Origin: Saccopteryx bilineata
Lineage: Eukaryota; Chordata; Mammalia; Chiroptera; Emballonuridae
Assembly (NCBI RefSeq): GCF_036850765.1
Contig: NC_089501.1
Location: 15,104,997-15,168,996 of the forward strand
Length of the DNA stretch: 64,000 bases
Direction: 5' to 3'
The notes beneath the pieces were generated by a model. It saw only the letters and a list, made by a program, of their open reading frames with translations. It was not told the DNA's origin and did no database searches. The translations under genes were made by a program, and so were the position numbers. This document shows, piece after piece, positions 23,628-36,060 of the stretch; position 1 is the stretch's first letter, and every line of letters begins with the position of its first letter.

Positions 23628-24459
23628 ATGCTGTTAAGAAATCTTAACACCAGAAGGGGTCTTCGCAATGGTACAAGACTAGAGGTTCTCCAACTGAAAA
23701 ATAATGTCATAATAGCTAAGTCTTTGGCTCCTCTAAAGGTAAAATACATGTCATTCCAAGAATTGATTTGGCTCCATCTCAAACAGGGTTGCCATTTCAA
23801 TTGAGACATAGACAATTTCCTGTAAAACTTGCTTTTGCTATGACCATCAATAAGTCTCAGGGCCAAACACTTAAGCGTGTTGGCATTTTTTTACCTGAGC
23901 CTGCATTTGGACACGGTCAACTTTATGTTGTCTGTTCAAGAGTTCGTGAAAGAACGGACATAAAATTAAAAATAATTGATGGCTCAGTGGTAGAGCGTCG
24001 GCCTGGCGTGCAGAAGTCCCGGGTTCGATTCCTGGCCAGGGCACATAGGAGAAGCACCCATCTGCTTCTCCACCCCTCCCCCTCTCCTTCCTCTCTGTCT
24101 CTCTCTTCCCCTCCCGCAGCCAAGGCTCCATTGGAGCAAAGATGGCCCGGGCACTGGGGATGGCTCCTTGGCCTCTGCCCCAGGTGCTAGAGTGGCTCTG
24201 GTTGCAACAGAGCGATGCCCCGGGAGGGGCAGAGCATCGCCCCCTGGTGGGCAGAGCGTCACCCCCTGGTGGGCGTGCCGGGTGGATCCCGGTCGGGCAC
24301 ATGCGGGCGTCTGTCTGACTGTCTCTCCCTGTTTCCGGCTTCAGAAAAATACAGGAAAAAATAATAATAATAATTGATGGTCCTCTGCAAGGCGAGCTTA
24401 AAGATGATGGAAAGATCTATACAAGAAATGTTGTGTACAAAGAGATCTTTGACATGTGA
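23628..24459 (+). pseudogene. Helitron Rep/Helicase C-terminal remnant
   Basis: The reading frame begins at ATG 23628 (MLLRNLNTRRGLRNGTRLEV), shifts frame between about 23740 and 23755, and continues with LAPSQTGLPFQL and then FPVKLAFAMTINKSQGQTL and GHGQLYVVCSRV. These are the last motifs of the PIF1-type helicase fused to Rep in Helitrons. A SINE (23983-24369) interrupts it. The end, GELKDDGKIYTRNVVYKEIF, resumes after the SINE and stops at TGA 24457-24459. Rep and the helicase N terminus are absent. Bats are the main mammalian group with Helitrons (established knowledge). Confidence 0.9.
23983..24369 (+). mobile_element. SINE (long Ves-type) inside the Helitron helicase
   Basis: Duplication ataattgatgg at 23972-23982 and 24370-24380; the tail has become (AAT)n. 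It has the duplicated 'ccctggtgggc' motif and lacks the first about 18 bp of the usual head. Confidence 0.92.
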
Positions 24460-24733
24460 ATTAACATTTTATTATTTAAATCACCTTTATTTATTGAGCT
24501 AGTGGTGGCTCTTAAGAAATGTACCGCCAGTGGTTTCCTTCATTGCACTCTACTTTAAGCAATTAAGCAAGTAGAAGGGGGAAACCCTGTGGGGCAGTAA
24601 GCAAAGGGGCATCCTTGCCGCCTGCCCTGGGTAATTCAGTTTGAATTAGCAGACACCTTTGCACAAATCATTTTAATTACAATTTATAATATCTAGAACA
24701 GCGGTCATTTCGTATGACCGCCGGGCTTTCTAG

Positions 24734-25939
24734 TTCACAAATAACCTCAGATTTCATATTGTCTAGGAATTACATCTCTGAACTCTCTCTTTTTTTATTG
24801 TCTCTAATGTAGCACCCACCACATCAAACTGGAGTTATCAATTCATGTATCTGCCTCTTTTCAGACTGAAGTAATACTCAAAGACCATATGCTCCAGATT
24901 TTATTCAGTGTTGCAGCCAGCATACACAAAAGATTCAGACAAAGAATGCACAGAGCAACTGGAAAATAGTACTCAGTTTTCTCTTGATGGTAGGGTTTAC
25001 GTTGATAATGGGGGGGGTAATTTTTTTGAAAATGTTTAACCTCTACCACTAATAAACCAAGAAATTTACTCATTTATTATAAGCACTTCTTATTCTATAC
25101 CTATGTTAAGTAACTATTAATAAAAGTCTCTGGCGATATTTTTCCAGGAATGGATAGAAAACTTATTTGATCTGGTACAGAACAAAGTGAAACCTTCAAA
25201 CCTATAAGTCAAACTACCATAATTTTATGTGTTCAAAAATACAAAAATTATATATTAATGTACATAATATGAATTAGATATGTAAACTTCAAAGGAAAAT
25301 GATTTCTTCAAATCCAAAATAAAGAACTGAGAACAGACTGGTTCTTTGTTTTGGTTATTAAAGCTGTAGGCGATTCTACCAGAAAACAGCAACTCACGTA
25401 CTTTGACAAAAGACCACTATGGTCCTTTTTCTAGGCAGACATCTTCATCACTAAAGCAGTCTAGAGTAAGGAAGCAGGTATCAATCAAATCCGATTACAT
25501 CAGACAAATCACTGGCTCAATCAATGGGGAAAACAGGCATCCTATTTCAAACATATTCTTTTAAATTAGTAGGGTATTTTAATTTGTTTATGAGGATATC
25601 ACAATGATTCTTTTTTTGCCAAACTTTTTCTTTAAAGAAAGCAAAGCAATTCATTCAGGTTTCTCAAAATGACAATAGCATAACAAAATGATAGAATTAT
25701 CTATATAAATTGATCTCCTCCAGCCTGAACTCAGATTTGTCTTAACCTTAAATATGCTTAAAAAAAAAGATCCAATATATTCTATGTACCTAAAATACTG
25801 ATGATAATTAACTAATGTCATGAATAAAAAATATTCTAATCATTATTTTAAGACCGAATGCATTTAATCTGAGAATAGTATGTCTTGTCTCTATTCAAGT
25901 CAATCCAGAATCACAATAACAGTAAAAACTAGCTGTGAA
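24734..25939. other. Intron 1, no feature recognised
   Basis: AT-rich unique-looking sequence between the Helitron 3' end and the next SINE. A short G run lies at about 25010-25017. Confidence 0.55.
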
Positions 25940-25953
25940 ATATGTTCACTAGG

Positions 25954-26355
25954 CCCTGGCCGGTTGGCTCAGCGGTAGAGCGTCGGCCTAGCGTGCGGAG
26001 GACCCGGGTTCGATTCCCGGCCAGGGCACACAGGAGAAGCGCCCATTTGCTTCTTCACCCCTCCGCCGCGCTTTCCTCTCTGTCTCTCTCGTCCCCTCCC
26101 GCAGCCAAGGCTCCATAGGAGCAAAGATGGCCCGGGCGCTGGGGATGGCTCTGTGGCCTCTGCCCCAGGCGCTAGAGTGGCTCTGGTCGCAACATGGTGA
26201 CGCCCAGGATGGGCAGAGCATCGCCCCCTGGTGGGCAGAGCGTCGCCCCTGGTGGGCGTGCCGGGTGGATCCCGGTCGGGCGCATGCGGGAGTCTGTCTG
26301 ACTGTCTCTCCCTATTTCCAGCTTCAGAAAAATGAAAAGAAAAAAAAAAAAATAT
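25954..26355 (+). mobile_element. SINE (long Ves-type, full length)
   Basis: Intact head, A box, B box GGTTCGATTCC and tail. Perfect 14-bp duplication atatgttcactagg at 25940-25953 and 26356-26369. Confidence 0.95.
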
Positions 26356-26397
26356 ATATGTTCACTAGGTGATATAAGAAGGGAAATTTTGTCTAAT

Positions 26398-26770
26398 TTT
26401 TTTTTTTTTTTCATTTTTCCGAAGCTGGAAACGGGGAGGCAGTCAGACAGACTCCCGCCTGCGCCCAACCGGGATCCACCCGGCATGCCCACCAGGGGGC
26501 GATGCTCTGCCCCTCTGGGGCGTCGCTCTGTTGCAACCAGAGCCACTCTAGCACCTGAGGTAGAGGCCACAGAGCCATCCCCAGTGCCCGGGCCATCTTT
26601 GCTCCAATGGAGCCTCGCTGCGGGAAGGGAAGAGAGAGATAGAGAGGAAGGAGAGGGTGAGGAGTGGAGAAGCAAATGGGCGCCTCTCCTGTGTGCCCTG
26701 GCCGGGAATCAAACCCGGGACTTCTGCACGCCAGGCCGACGCTCTACCGCTGAGCCAACAGGCCAGGGCC
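26398..26770 (-). mobile_element. SINE (long Ves-type)
   Basis: Poly-T start and GGCCAGGGCC end on the plus strand; duplication ttgtctaat at 26389-26397 and 26771-26779. It lies only about 30 bp from the previous SINE in opposite orientation, making a large inverted repeat. Confidence 0.93.
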
Positions 26771-26779
26771 TTGTCTAAT

Positions 26780-28040
26780 ATTTTTATGACTATGTTACTG
26801 ATGTGTGCTATGCACTTTAAAACAACTTAAGAGTCTCTGGAAATAATGTCTTACTTAGGTCCTATCATATTAACGTAATTGAATGACTGTAAAATCAGTT
26901 CTCTGCTAGAACAAAGACAGAGCACATGTGTAAGAAGAGCCGAGATCCCAAAATAGTATTCTAAGTTCTCTTTGGAAGGCAGTATGTTACATTTTTAATA
27001 TCAACTTCAATTCTTTTACACAGAATATTAATGCCCAAAGATAACTTATTTAAAAATTCATACTGAAAATACAGGAAGATTACATTAAAAAAAAAGAATT
27101 AGTCTATTACATTTATTTTCTCTCTGAAGCTGTTTTTAAAACTGGAAGCAAAAAATGCATACAATATCAGGTCTTCTACAATATGCTAATATACCTGTAA
27201 CTACATTTAGAATAACTAATGTTAGTTTTAATGACAATTCTAATCCAAAAGAAAATAAAAATAAGACCACTGACAAAGCAGATTTACACTTTTATATAAA
27301 AAGCTATATACTACAAATCATAAATACAAACTGCTGTGTTTTCAAAATGCAGCTTATCACCCATTCAGTTAATTGAAACCAACCTTTTTAAATAAAAGAG
27401 AACAGAACAAAAGAATCAAAGCACACTAACCCTTCTATGACATAAGATGCAGTAATCTCACATCTGTGAAATGTTAGCTAGGACACAGTACTTCTGCACG
27501 AAATTCAGAACAGTGACCTTCAATTGCTCATCTCTACCATCAGTAGAAACTAATGTACAACTAACTTAAGAAGAATAACAAATTCAAAGAATATAACCAA
27601 AAAAAAATCTCCTTTCCTTCACCCAATATACCGAATCAATTTCTGAAACCGTTCAGCCCATTTCAGAAGCACTAATTGAATCGGACCCCTCCTCTCCATC
27701 CCTGCTGTCACAGATCATACCTTTTGACTGGACTGCTGCAAAGTCTTCCTGCTAGAGTAACTCCACAAGAGCCAGCCTCTACCCTAGTGTCAGAATTATC
27801 TTCTTAAAATCAAATATATTTGTCATTCTCCTGTTTGCATAGGTCTGTGGGTTCCTTACTGAGTATCAAATAAAACTCAAACTCACTAATTTTGGCAAAC
27901 TTCTTTATTAACTGGCAGCTTTGTTTTCTAATACTTTGCAAATGTTACCTCCCCCTCATTATGGCTCCGATACACACACTCTCCAGCGACACATACCTAA
28001 TCACTGCCTTCAAATAGATTAGGTTCTTTCCTGACTCCAC

Positions 28041-28094
<54 letters not shown>

Positions 28095-28919
28095 CTACCT
28101 TCTTTAGGAGTCCCAGTACAGAATTAACTTGCTCTGATGTTTTCTGATTCCTCCAGGTTGCATTAAATAACTACTACTTTGTGCTCTCCCACTATAGCAT
28201 TCAAAATTCTACATTTAGTAAATTAACAGCATTTACTAAATTAAATTAACCCATCTATATATGACTTTGTTCTTCATAACCAAACTGGGAACACTGAAAG
28301 ACATTTTTTTTCCTCCTCTTTTTAGTCTTTAGCACAGAGTTGCACAGTTAGGCTGGATCTCAATAAATGTCGTCATTTCCCAGTCAGTACCCAAATAGAT
28401 GTTCGTGGTATAAAATTAAAATTTTGGAAGCCTTATAATTAGATCTAAAAAATATTCTTCCATTTAGAAGAAGGAGGTTCTTTTATTTGGTGGTTGTTTA
28501 TTTGTAAGTCCAAGAGATTTTAAACTAGCCCTTGAGCTAGTTTCATTTAAATATCTATTTAAAGATCAGTAAATATTTTCCAAAGCAGCCAAAAATATAC
28601 TAATAGTTATAAATGGTTAAAGGAGTTTATAGCCAAAATTCCTAATAAATATGGGAAAACAATCTCCAGTAGGGCCAAAAGACAAAAAAAGTAATAAAAA
28701 ATAAAGAGAACATTAAAACATTTTAAAATAGTCATATTAATAGTAATCACAAAAAAAAAAAAAACCAGAAAAATCTTGTACTACACTGGAGACTCTCTAG
28801 CTAAGATGGGAGAAATTTAATATAGTGATATTTCTTTACCCAGTTCTCCATTGCATTTCGTACTGTTTATCTCTAGGGTGACCCTAATAGTCTTCATTTC
28901 TTTTTCTTTTATTATAAAG
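26780..28919. other. Intron 1, no feature recognised except (AT)22
   Basis: AT-rich; the 73-codon ORF at 27155-27376 shows no recognisable motif. Confidence 0.55.
28044..28087. repeat. (AT)22 microsatellite
   Basis: Uninterrupted AT dinucleotides, 44 bp. Likely polymorphic. Confidence 0.98.
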
Positions 28920-29125
28920 TTAATAGTATAGCTTAGTAGAAAAGAATGTGGACTGTGTAATCAGGCAGCCTGAGTTCAGGTTCTATGTACCACTGCTTAC
29001 CAGGCACGAGACCTTCAGTAACTCACAATCAATCTCTGCCTCAACTTCTTCATATGTAAAAGAAAAACATTACACTACCTATTTTATAGAGTTGTTGTGG
29101 TAATTCAATAAATATACAAAAATAT
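28920..29125 (+). mobile_element. MIR
   Basis: Nearly complete sense MIR: 'agtatagcttagtag', 'cctgagttcaggttc', 'cttcatatgtaaaag', 'gttgttgtggtaattc'. Confidence 0.8.
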
Positions 29126-29165
29126 TTACAAAGCGGCAGGCATAAAAACAGACACACAGATCAAT

Positions 29166-30425
29166 GTGTTAAAATAAAGGGCCCAGAAATAAATCCATAC
29201 AAAATGGCCAATTAATTTACTGCAAAGGAGCCAAGAATACACAATGGGGAAAGGATAGCCTCTTCAATACAAGGTGCTGGGAAAACTGGACAGCCTCGTG
29301 CAAAAGAATAAAACTGAATCTCTATTTCATGCCATACACAAAAATCAACTTTAATGGATTAAAGACTTGGACATCATACCTGAAACCATAAAATTCTTAG
29401 AAGAAAACATAGGAGGCAAGCTCCACACCATCAGTCTTGATGATTTTATTGTTTAATTTGACACCAATAGCAAAGGCAGCAGAAGCAAAGCAAAACAAGT
29501 AGGACTACATCAAACTAGAAAGCTTCTGCGCAGCAGAGAAAACTACCAAACAATGCAAAGGCGACCTATGGAATGGGAGAAAATATCTGCCAATACATTG
29601 ATAAGGGTTACCATCCAAAAAATATAAAAAACTTATAATAGCAAACAAACAAACAAACAATATGATTAAAAGCAGGCAGAGGTTCTGAACAGGTATTTTC
29701 TTCAAAAACATACAAATGGTCATCAAATAAATGAAAAAGTGCTCAACATCACTAAACATCAGGGAAATGCAAATCACACCCGTCAGGACGGCTATTATTA
29801 AAAAGTAATAATAAGTATTAGCAAGGATACAAAAAAAAAGAAAATACTTTCATTCAATTGGTAAGGACAGCCACAATGGAAAACAGTATGGAAGTCCCTC
29901 AAGAAACTAAAACTAGAACTACCATAAAATCCAGCAATCCCTACTTCAGGGTATATTTAACAAAATCACTATTTCAAAGTGATATCACTCCCCCCCCCCC
30001 CCCATGTTCTGCTGCATTATTTACAACAACCAGCCATGGAAACAAAGTAAGTGTCCATCAGCAGATGAATGGATAAGAAAATGTGGTGTTTATACATAAT
30101 GGAATATTATTCAACCATAAAAGGAAATCCTGCCATCTGTGACAATATGGATGGACCTTGAGGACATTATGCTAAGGTAACTATGCCAAAGGAGCACCAC
30201 ATGAGCACACCTAAATGTGAAATAAAAAAAATAAAAAGCCAACTCACAAAAACAAAGAACAGACTGGTGGTTGCCAAGGACAGAGAATGGGGTGGTCCAA
30301 ATTGTAACTATGTCTGATGATGCTTGTTAACTAAATTTTTTGTAATCATTTTGCAAAATATACATATATTAAATCATTATATTGTACACCTTAATACAAT
30401 ATTATATACAAATTATATCTCAAAC
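29166..30425 (+). mobile_element. Old L1 3' part (ORF2 C terminus and 3' UTR)
   Basis: Degenerate ORF2 C-terminal sequence ('ggtgctgggaaaactgga', 'ggaaatgcaaatcac', 'gcagatgaatgga') followed by L1MA-like 3' UTR ending near 'aaattatatctcaa'. A 14-bp poly-C (29990-30003) lies inside. Confidence 0.85.
29990..30003. repeat. Poly-C run (14 bp)
   Basis: Fourteen consecutive C inside an old L1 3' region. Confidence 0.95.
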
Positions 30426-31151
30426 TGGAATTAGCTTTCTTGCATTTAAGGATTTAAATCAAACTAAGTAATCAACAGCTAGTATTCTTTGCTTCCTAAA
30501 ATAAAAATAAAAATCTGGAAGTTCATTCATTAACTACTACAATTAATTTTCAAAACATTACACAAAAGGTATAAAACTATATTCTTCAGATGTGAATCTA
30601 AATTCCCTTATTTTCAATTCCAGAATAAAAAGAAAGAGCTTTATATGAGGTTTAAACTAAGGGGGCTCTGGCTGAGGTTTAAATGATCTCAATTAAGAAC
30701 AATAATCAGATGGATAAATAAGTGGTTCACCTTTCACAGTAAAAGAATGAATTCAAAGCAATAAATATTCACCAAGTACTTACTATATAAAACTAGGAAC
30801 TCAAGAAGGTTAAGGTCACAGACAGCAGAGGTAAAACTATCTCCTTCTATAAAAAAAAATTACATGCTGGTCGATTTCAGTGTGTGATAGGTCGAAGAGT
30901 CCTACCTTCAGTTTACACGAAATGTCTTCAAAAAGTATTTTGGTAGCTATGTGAAATAGGGCCATATATTTCATTTAGTCTCTCACTGCCTTTGTATCTG
31001 TTTATAAACTGGAAACAAAGTACCATCAAAACTAATAAGGTTTTGATAAAACTACTACAAGCATGAGGGAGTATACCTAATGGTATTCCAGAGGGATTTA
31101 CCTTTGCTTTTGAATATAACTATTTAATAATATCAACTAATAGAGAAAACA
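30426..31151. other. Intron 1, no feature recognised
   Basis: AT-rich sequence without repeat or coding signal I can name. Confidence 0.5.
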
Positions 31152-31159
31152 CTCTACAT

Positions 31160-31870
31160 CAGGGGTCCCCAAACTATGAGCCTGCGAGCCACATGCAGCC
31201 CCCTGAGGCCATTTATCCAGCCCCCACGCACTTCCAAAGGGGCACCTCTTTCATTTGCGTGAGTGACGCAAAGCGCACCATCACTCACATACAGTACTAC
31301 TTCCAGTGACGCAGAACACACACATCACAGCTCCGGAAGCGCATCTTATCACTTGTTACAGCTAGCAGTGACAAATATGGAACCAGAGATTAACCATCTC
31401 ATTAGCCAAAAGCAGGCCCATAATTCCCATTGAAATACTGGTCAGTTTGTTGATTTAAATTTACTTGTTCTTTATTTTAAATATTGTATTTGTTCCCGTT
31501 TTGTTTTTTTACTTTAAAATAAAATATGTGCAGTGTGCATAGGGATTTGTTCAGTTTTTTTTTAATTTTTTAATTTATTTACTTTTTTAGATTTTATTTA
31601 TTTTTATTATTAGAGAGAGAGGGGAGAGAGAGAGAGAGGGAGAGAGAGAGAGAGAACAGGGGGAGGAGCAGGAAGCATCAACTCCCATATGTGCCTTGAC
31701 CAGGCAAGTCCAGGGTTTTGAACCGGCGACCTCAGCATTCCAGGTCGACATCGACGCTTTATCCACTGCACCACCACAGGTCAGGCCATAGTTTTTTTTT
31801 ATAGTCCGGCCCTTCAACGGTCTGAAGGACAGTGAACTGGCTCCCTGTGTAAAAAGTTTGGGGACCCCTG
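31160..31870. mobile_element. hAT element with nested SINE
   Basis: Terminal inverted repeats CAGGGGTCCCCAAACTATGA and the reverse complement of GTTTGGGGACCCCTG. Flanks ctctacat (31152-31159) and ctctacaa (31871-31878), an 8-bp duplication with one mismatch. Without the SINE it is about 490 bp with no ORF. Confidence 0.85.
31572..31787 (-). mobile_element. SINE (short type) inside a hAT element
   Basis: Antisense copy of the GTGGTGCAGTGGATAAAGC SINE, with its GA-rich strand showing (31611-31655) and a T-rich tail. Inserted within the hAT at 31160-31870. Confidence 0.88.
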
Positions 31871-32109
31871 CTCTACAACTTATGCCAAACTAAAAGGATT
31901 ATCAGTACCAGGAGAAAATTAAAATAAATTTTTCTAAATAAAAAAGTTGTTAGACCTAATACATGTTTCTTTTATTTATGTAGCCAGTGACCTGCAAAGA
32001 AAGTAAAGTAGGCTAATTATTTCTCAATTAGCATTTATTTCTGATACTTAGGAACCTAAGTGCTGTATACAATACATGTAAAGGCCAAAACCAAAATAAA
32101 ATTTTAGTT

Positions 32110-33360
32110 TCTTATTAAATGTACTGGGATGACATTGGTTTATAAAATTATGTTAAGTTTCAAATGTGCAATTCCATGATACATCATCTGTATATTGCAT
32201 TGTGTGCCCACCACCTAAAGTCAAATCTTCCATCACCATATATTTGACCCCCACTTTACTCTTTTCTACCCCTTTACCCTCTTCCTTCTGTCAACCACCA
32301 TACTGTTATCTGTGTCTATAAGTTTTCATGTTTGTCTTGTTTGTTCTTCTGTTGATTTCAGATTTATATACCACATGTGTGAAACCATACGGTTCTTGTT
32401 TTTCTGTACAACATTTTGCTTAGCATGATATTCTCAAGATCCATCCATGTTGTTGCAAATGGCAATATTTTATCTTTTCTTATGACTAAGTAGTATTCCA
32501 TCATATGTATGTACCACAGTTTCTTTATTCAATCATCTACAGAAAGACATTTCAGTTGTTTGCATGTCTTGGCCACTGTGAATAATACTGCAACAAACAT
32601 AGGAGTGTACATATCTTCATAAATAAATGTTTTCAAATTTCTTAGGTAGACACACAGAAGGGGGATTGCTTGGTTATATGGTAACTCTATTCTTAATTTT
32701 TTGAGGAATCTCCATACTATTTTCCATAGTTGCTGCACTACATAGTTTACATTCCTACCAGCAGAGAATGAGGATTCCCTTTTGTTCACAACCTCTCCAA
32801 TGCTTGTTATTACCTGTCTTATTGATAATAGCCATTCTAACAGGTGTAAGGTGATATCTCATTGTAGTTTTAATTTGCATTTCCCTAATAGCTAGGGAAG
32901 GTAAGCATCTTTTCATATATCTGTTGGCCATTTGTATGTTTTCCTGAGAGAATTATCTATTCAGGTCCTCTGCCCATTTTTAAAATCAGATTGTTTAGTG
33001 TTGAGTTGTATAATTATTTATATATTTTTGGATATTAACCCCTTGTTGGAGCTGTTGTTTGCAAATATCTTTTCCCATTTAATTGGCTGCCTTTTTGTTT
33101 TGCTGGCAGTTTCTTTTGCTGTGCAGAAGCTTTTTAGTTTGATATAGACCCATTCATTTATTTTCACTTTTACTTCCTTTGCCTTTGGGGTCAAATTCAT
33201 AAAATCCTCTTTAAGACCAAGGTCCACATAAGTTTAGTACAATGTTTTCGTCTATGTAATTCACTGTTCCAGATCTTATATTTAGGTTTTTGTTACATTT
33301 TGAGTTAATTTTTGTAAATGGGGACAAACAGTAGCCTAGTTTAATTTCAACTTATTTGGG
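32110..33360 (-). mobile_element. Old L1 3' part, antisense
   Basis: Antisense ORF2 C-terminal and 3' UTR: the minus frame 32529-32789 reads LKKLRIELPYNQAIPLL, equivalent to the same region of the young L1, and 33018-33227 is upstream ORF2. Frames broken. Confidence 0.88.
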
Positions 33361-33767
33361 AGTGTTTTAAAACTAACACTCCAAAATAACTTGAGGAAAT
33401 TTATAAATATCTCCCCAGTATTAAAGAACTTAATTGCTAGTCAAACTTTTCAGTACATTATTCCCAAAATGAGGTGGAATGCTCAGTACTAAATGCAAAG
33501 GCTTCAGAAGAGCCTCAGTCATGTCATGGCAAGGCAGTATTTCTGATGGTCAGTAAGCACACAATCTTGCCTCTACAAGAGTAACACAACTACCTCATAG
33601 AAAACTTTAAACTTTATAAAACATAGAGTCCAAACTCTAAAAAGCATAAAACAAAATTCCTGATCTTAAATTCATTTTCTTTAAAACTGAAATCTAGTCC
33701 ACTTAATTAACACTATCTAATGAAGTATTAAAACAATTTCACAGAAGCAAAAATTGTCCTAGAGTTA

Positions 33768-34371
33768 CAGGTATTCCCCACTTTCAGAAGATTTGCTTTA
33801 TGCCACTTTGCTTTTACAAAAAGACCTGCATTACTACAGATAGTCCCTGACTTACAATGCTTCAGCCACAATTTTGACTTTACGATGGTGCAAAAGCAAT
33901 ACATATAATGAATTATATGAGACATTAAACACTTTATTATAAAACAGGCTTAGCATGGATGGTGTTGACCAACTTTAAGGCTAATGTAAGTGTTCTGGCA
34001 TGTGTAGGCTGGTCTAAGCTTTGATGTTCAGTAGATTAGGTGTATAAAATGCATTTTCAATTTAAGATAATTTTTGCTTTTACAAAAAAAGGTGGAAAAC
34101 AAAAACTTCTTTTCAGCTTATTGCATTGCAATAAGCTATTATAAAGGCAGTGCACACCCTATATGGTGAAAGGAAACTATTTTACTAAATGTTAATGTTA
34201 TTTTAGGTTTTATGTGTTATTTGGTATGATCTGGTGGGTTATTTGGGGGGGCTTGGGGGACAAAACCTTTTTTCCATATAAATTAATGGTAATTACCTCT
34301 TTGCTTTACACCATTTTGGCTTACAAAGATTTCATAGGAATACTCTTATTTCAGATAGCAGGGGAAACCTG
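33768..34371. mobile_element. Tc1/mariner-superfamily relic (Tigger/pogo-like), outer element
   Basis: Ends CAGGTATTCCCC and GGGGAAACCTG are inverted relatives, with TA at both borders (33766-33767 and 34372-34373). The middle is interrupted by another DNA element. Confidence 0.65.
33836..34070. mobile_element. Tigger-like relic nested in the outer element
   Basis: TACAGATAGTCCCTGACTTAC start and 'gattaggtgtataaaatgca' resemble Tigger1-type ends; afterwards the outer element resumes. Boundaries approximate. Confidence 0.55.
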
Positions 34372-34739
34372 TATTATTTTTAGGCAGAGTCTCAGGCCAA
34401 AGCATGAAATAAAACTAAATACCAAAGTCTGGTCCCCTGATTGAGAAAATCTATTCTTATGAGAAGGAAAACTCACACTAGTTCAGATGCTCTGGGCAGA
34501 GTCACCAGCCAAGGCTCAGCCACTGCTCCAAATAGGGCATGCCAGGAGGCACCCGCATTTTAAAAGCTGAACATCCCAGGCAAACCCAGACACTTGGTCA
34601 CCTTATCTCGAGAAGTGGTAAGAAAGCAATCCAAACATTTATTTAGCACTTACATATTCATCACTCTCTACACAATAAAGTGAGCTGACTTGATTAGAGA
34701 ATCTCTAATCTCTGCCAGTCTTAAATTGTTATGAGTCAC

Positions 34740-36060
34740 TCATTGAAACTGCCCATGGCATTGGTCTGTTCTCTTCTTGTATCTTACATGGCCTCGGGAA
34801 GCTCAAGACTTTGGTGATCCCTCCTTTCTTCATCAGCTCCTCTTCCCTGGAACATCATACTCTTCTGGTTTTACTTTTACCTTGCTGGCTGCTTCTTCTC
34901 AGTCCCTTTGGATGGTCCCTCTTCCTCTACCTGACCAGTGTCCAAGAGCTTGAGCCTCTGCTGTCTTATCTACAGTCTGTGCTGTCTTCTCAATTTTCTC
35001 CGTGTGATCACCTTTAAACACCATATATACACAGGTAACTCCAAGTTCCTACCACTACCTCTCCCATCTCCCTCATGAGCTCTATACTTGTATAACCAAC
35101 TTCCTACTTAATTCTCACATGAACCTCTAAAAAAGCATCTCAAACTTCACATGGCCAAAATGAAACTTTTGAGTCTACTTATTGTCCTTACACTCTTCCC
35201 CACCTCAGGAAATGACACCACCATCCATTATAATTACTGAAACCCAAACTAAGATACCATTTTTGACTCTCCTTTTCCTCATTTGCCACCTCCAAACTAT
35301 CAGCAAATTCTGTCGGCTTAATTTTCAAGTATATTCCAAACCAATTCTCTTCATTCCAAATCCAATATAACCACTCTAGTCCAAGCCATCATCTCTCCCC
35401 TAATTACTGCAATGACCTATTAACATGCTTCTCTACTGCTATTCTTTCTCCGACCCCTCTATAATTCCTCTACCCAGACCCCCAAAAAGCCAGGCGAGAT
35501 CTGTAAACACCAAGGATAAGGAATGTCTGCTTTGTTCGCCCGGTACATAAGACCATGTCCGTTTCTTGGTAGGCACTCAATGTGCTGAGTGGAATAATGA
35601 AGAGTCATCTCCCCTACCCTTTCATGGCTAGCATCCCCTCATGTAGAATAAAATCCAAACTTCACACAATGCTCTCCATTATCAGATACCGCTCACCTCA
35701 CTATGCTCCATACTCTGGCTTTGAAATTCCTCAAATTCCCCTAACTCACTTCCATCAGGGAAACGTTTCTGTGCCTCAGCTTGAACACTCCTTCCTCATC
35801 ATCCAGGTCTCAGTATGGCATCCCCTTCTCAGAAAGGCCTTCTCTGACCAGCCCAGCCAGAGCAGGCTTCTCTACCCATCCTCTTCCACCTCACCCTGTT
35901 TCCTGTCCTTCCTAGTACTTAACACTAGCTGAACTATCTTGCTAGTTTACTTACAGACTTCATCTCTGCTATAATGTACACTCCCTTACCCCTGGGACCT
36001 TACCTTCTTTGCTCAATGATGTATCCTTCGAGTCCAGCACAATGACTACCACTCACAAAC
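34740..36060 (+). mobile_element. LINE-2 (L2) 3' portion
   Basis: Colinear with L2 words I recognise: 'tgaacctctaaaaaagcat', 'tactgcaatgacctattaac', 'agaaaggccttctctgacc', 'tacactccc...ctttgctcaatgatgtatcc'. Pyrimidine-rich on the plus strand; ORFs there are fragmentary. Some internal segments are not assignable. Confidence 0.75.

Larger units (their letters stand above)
15500..24733 (+). mobile_element. Helitron with both termini, split by an L1 and a SINE
   Basis: The 5' terminus is TC (15500-15501) after an A (15499). The 3' terminus is CTAG (24730-24733) before a T (24734), so it fits insertion between A and T without target duplication. A perfect 8-bp stem (gcggtcat/atgaccgc, 24701-24708 and 24714-24721, 5-nt loop) lies 8 nt before the terminal CTAG, the classic Helitron 3' hairpin. 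Removing the L1 with one duplication, and the SINE with one duplication, leaves roughly 0.9 kb. That residue ends in the C-terminal part of a helicase reading frame. It is therefore an internally deleted element, not an autonomous one. Confidence 0.88.
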
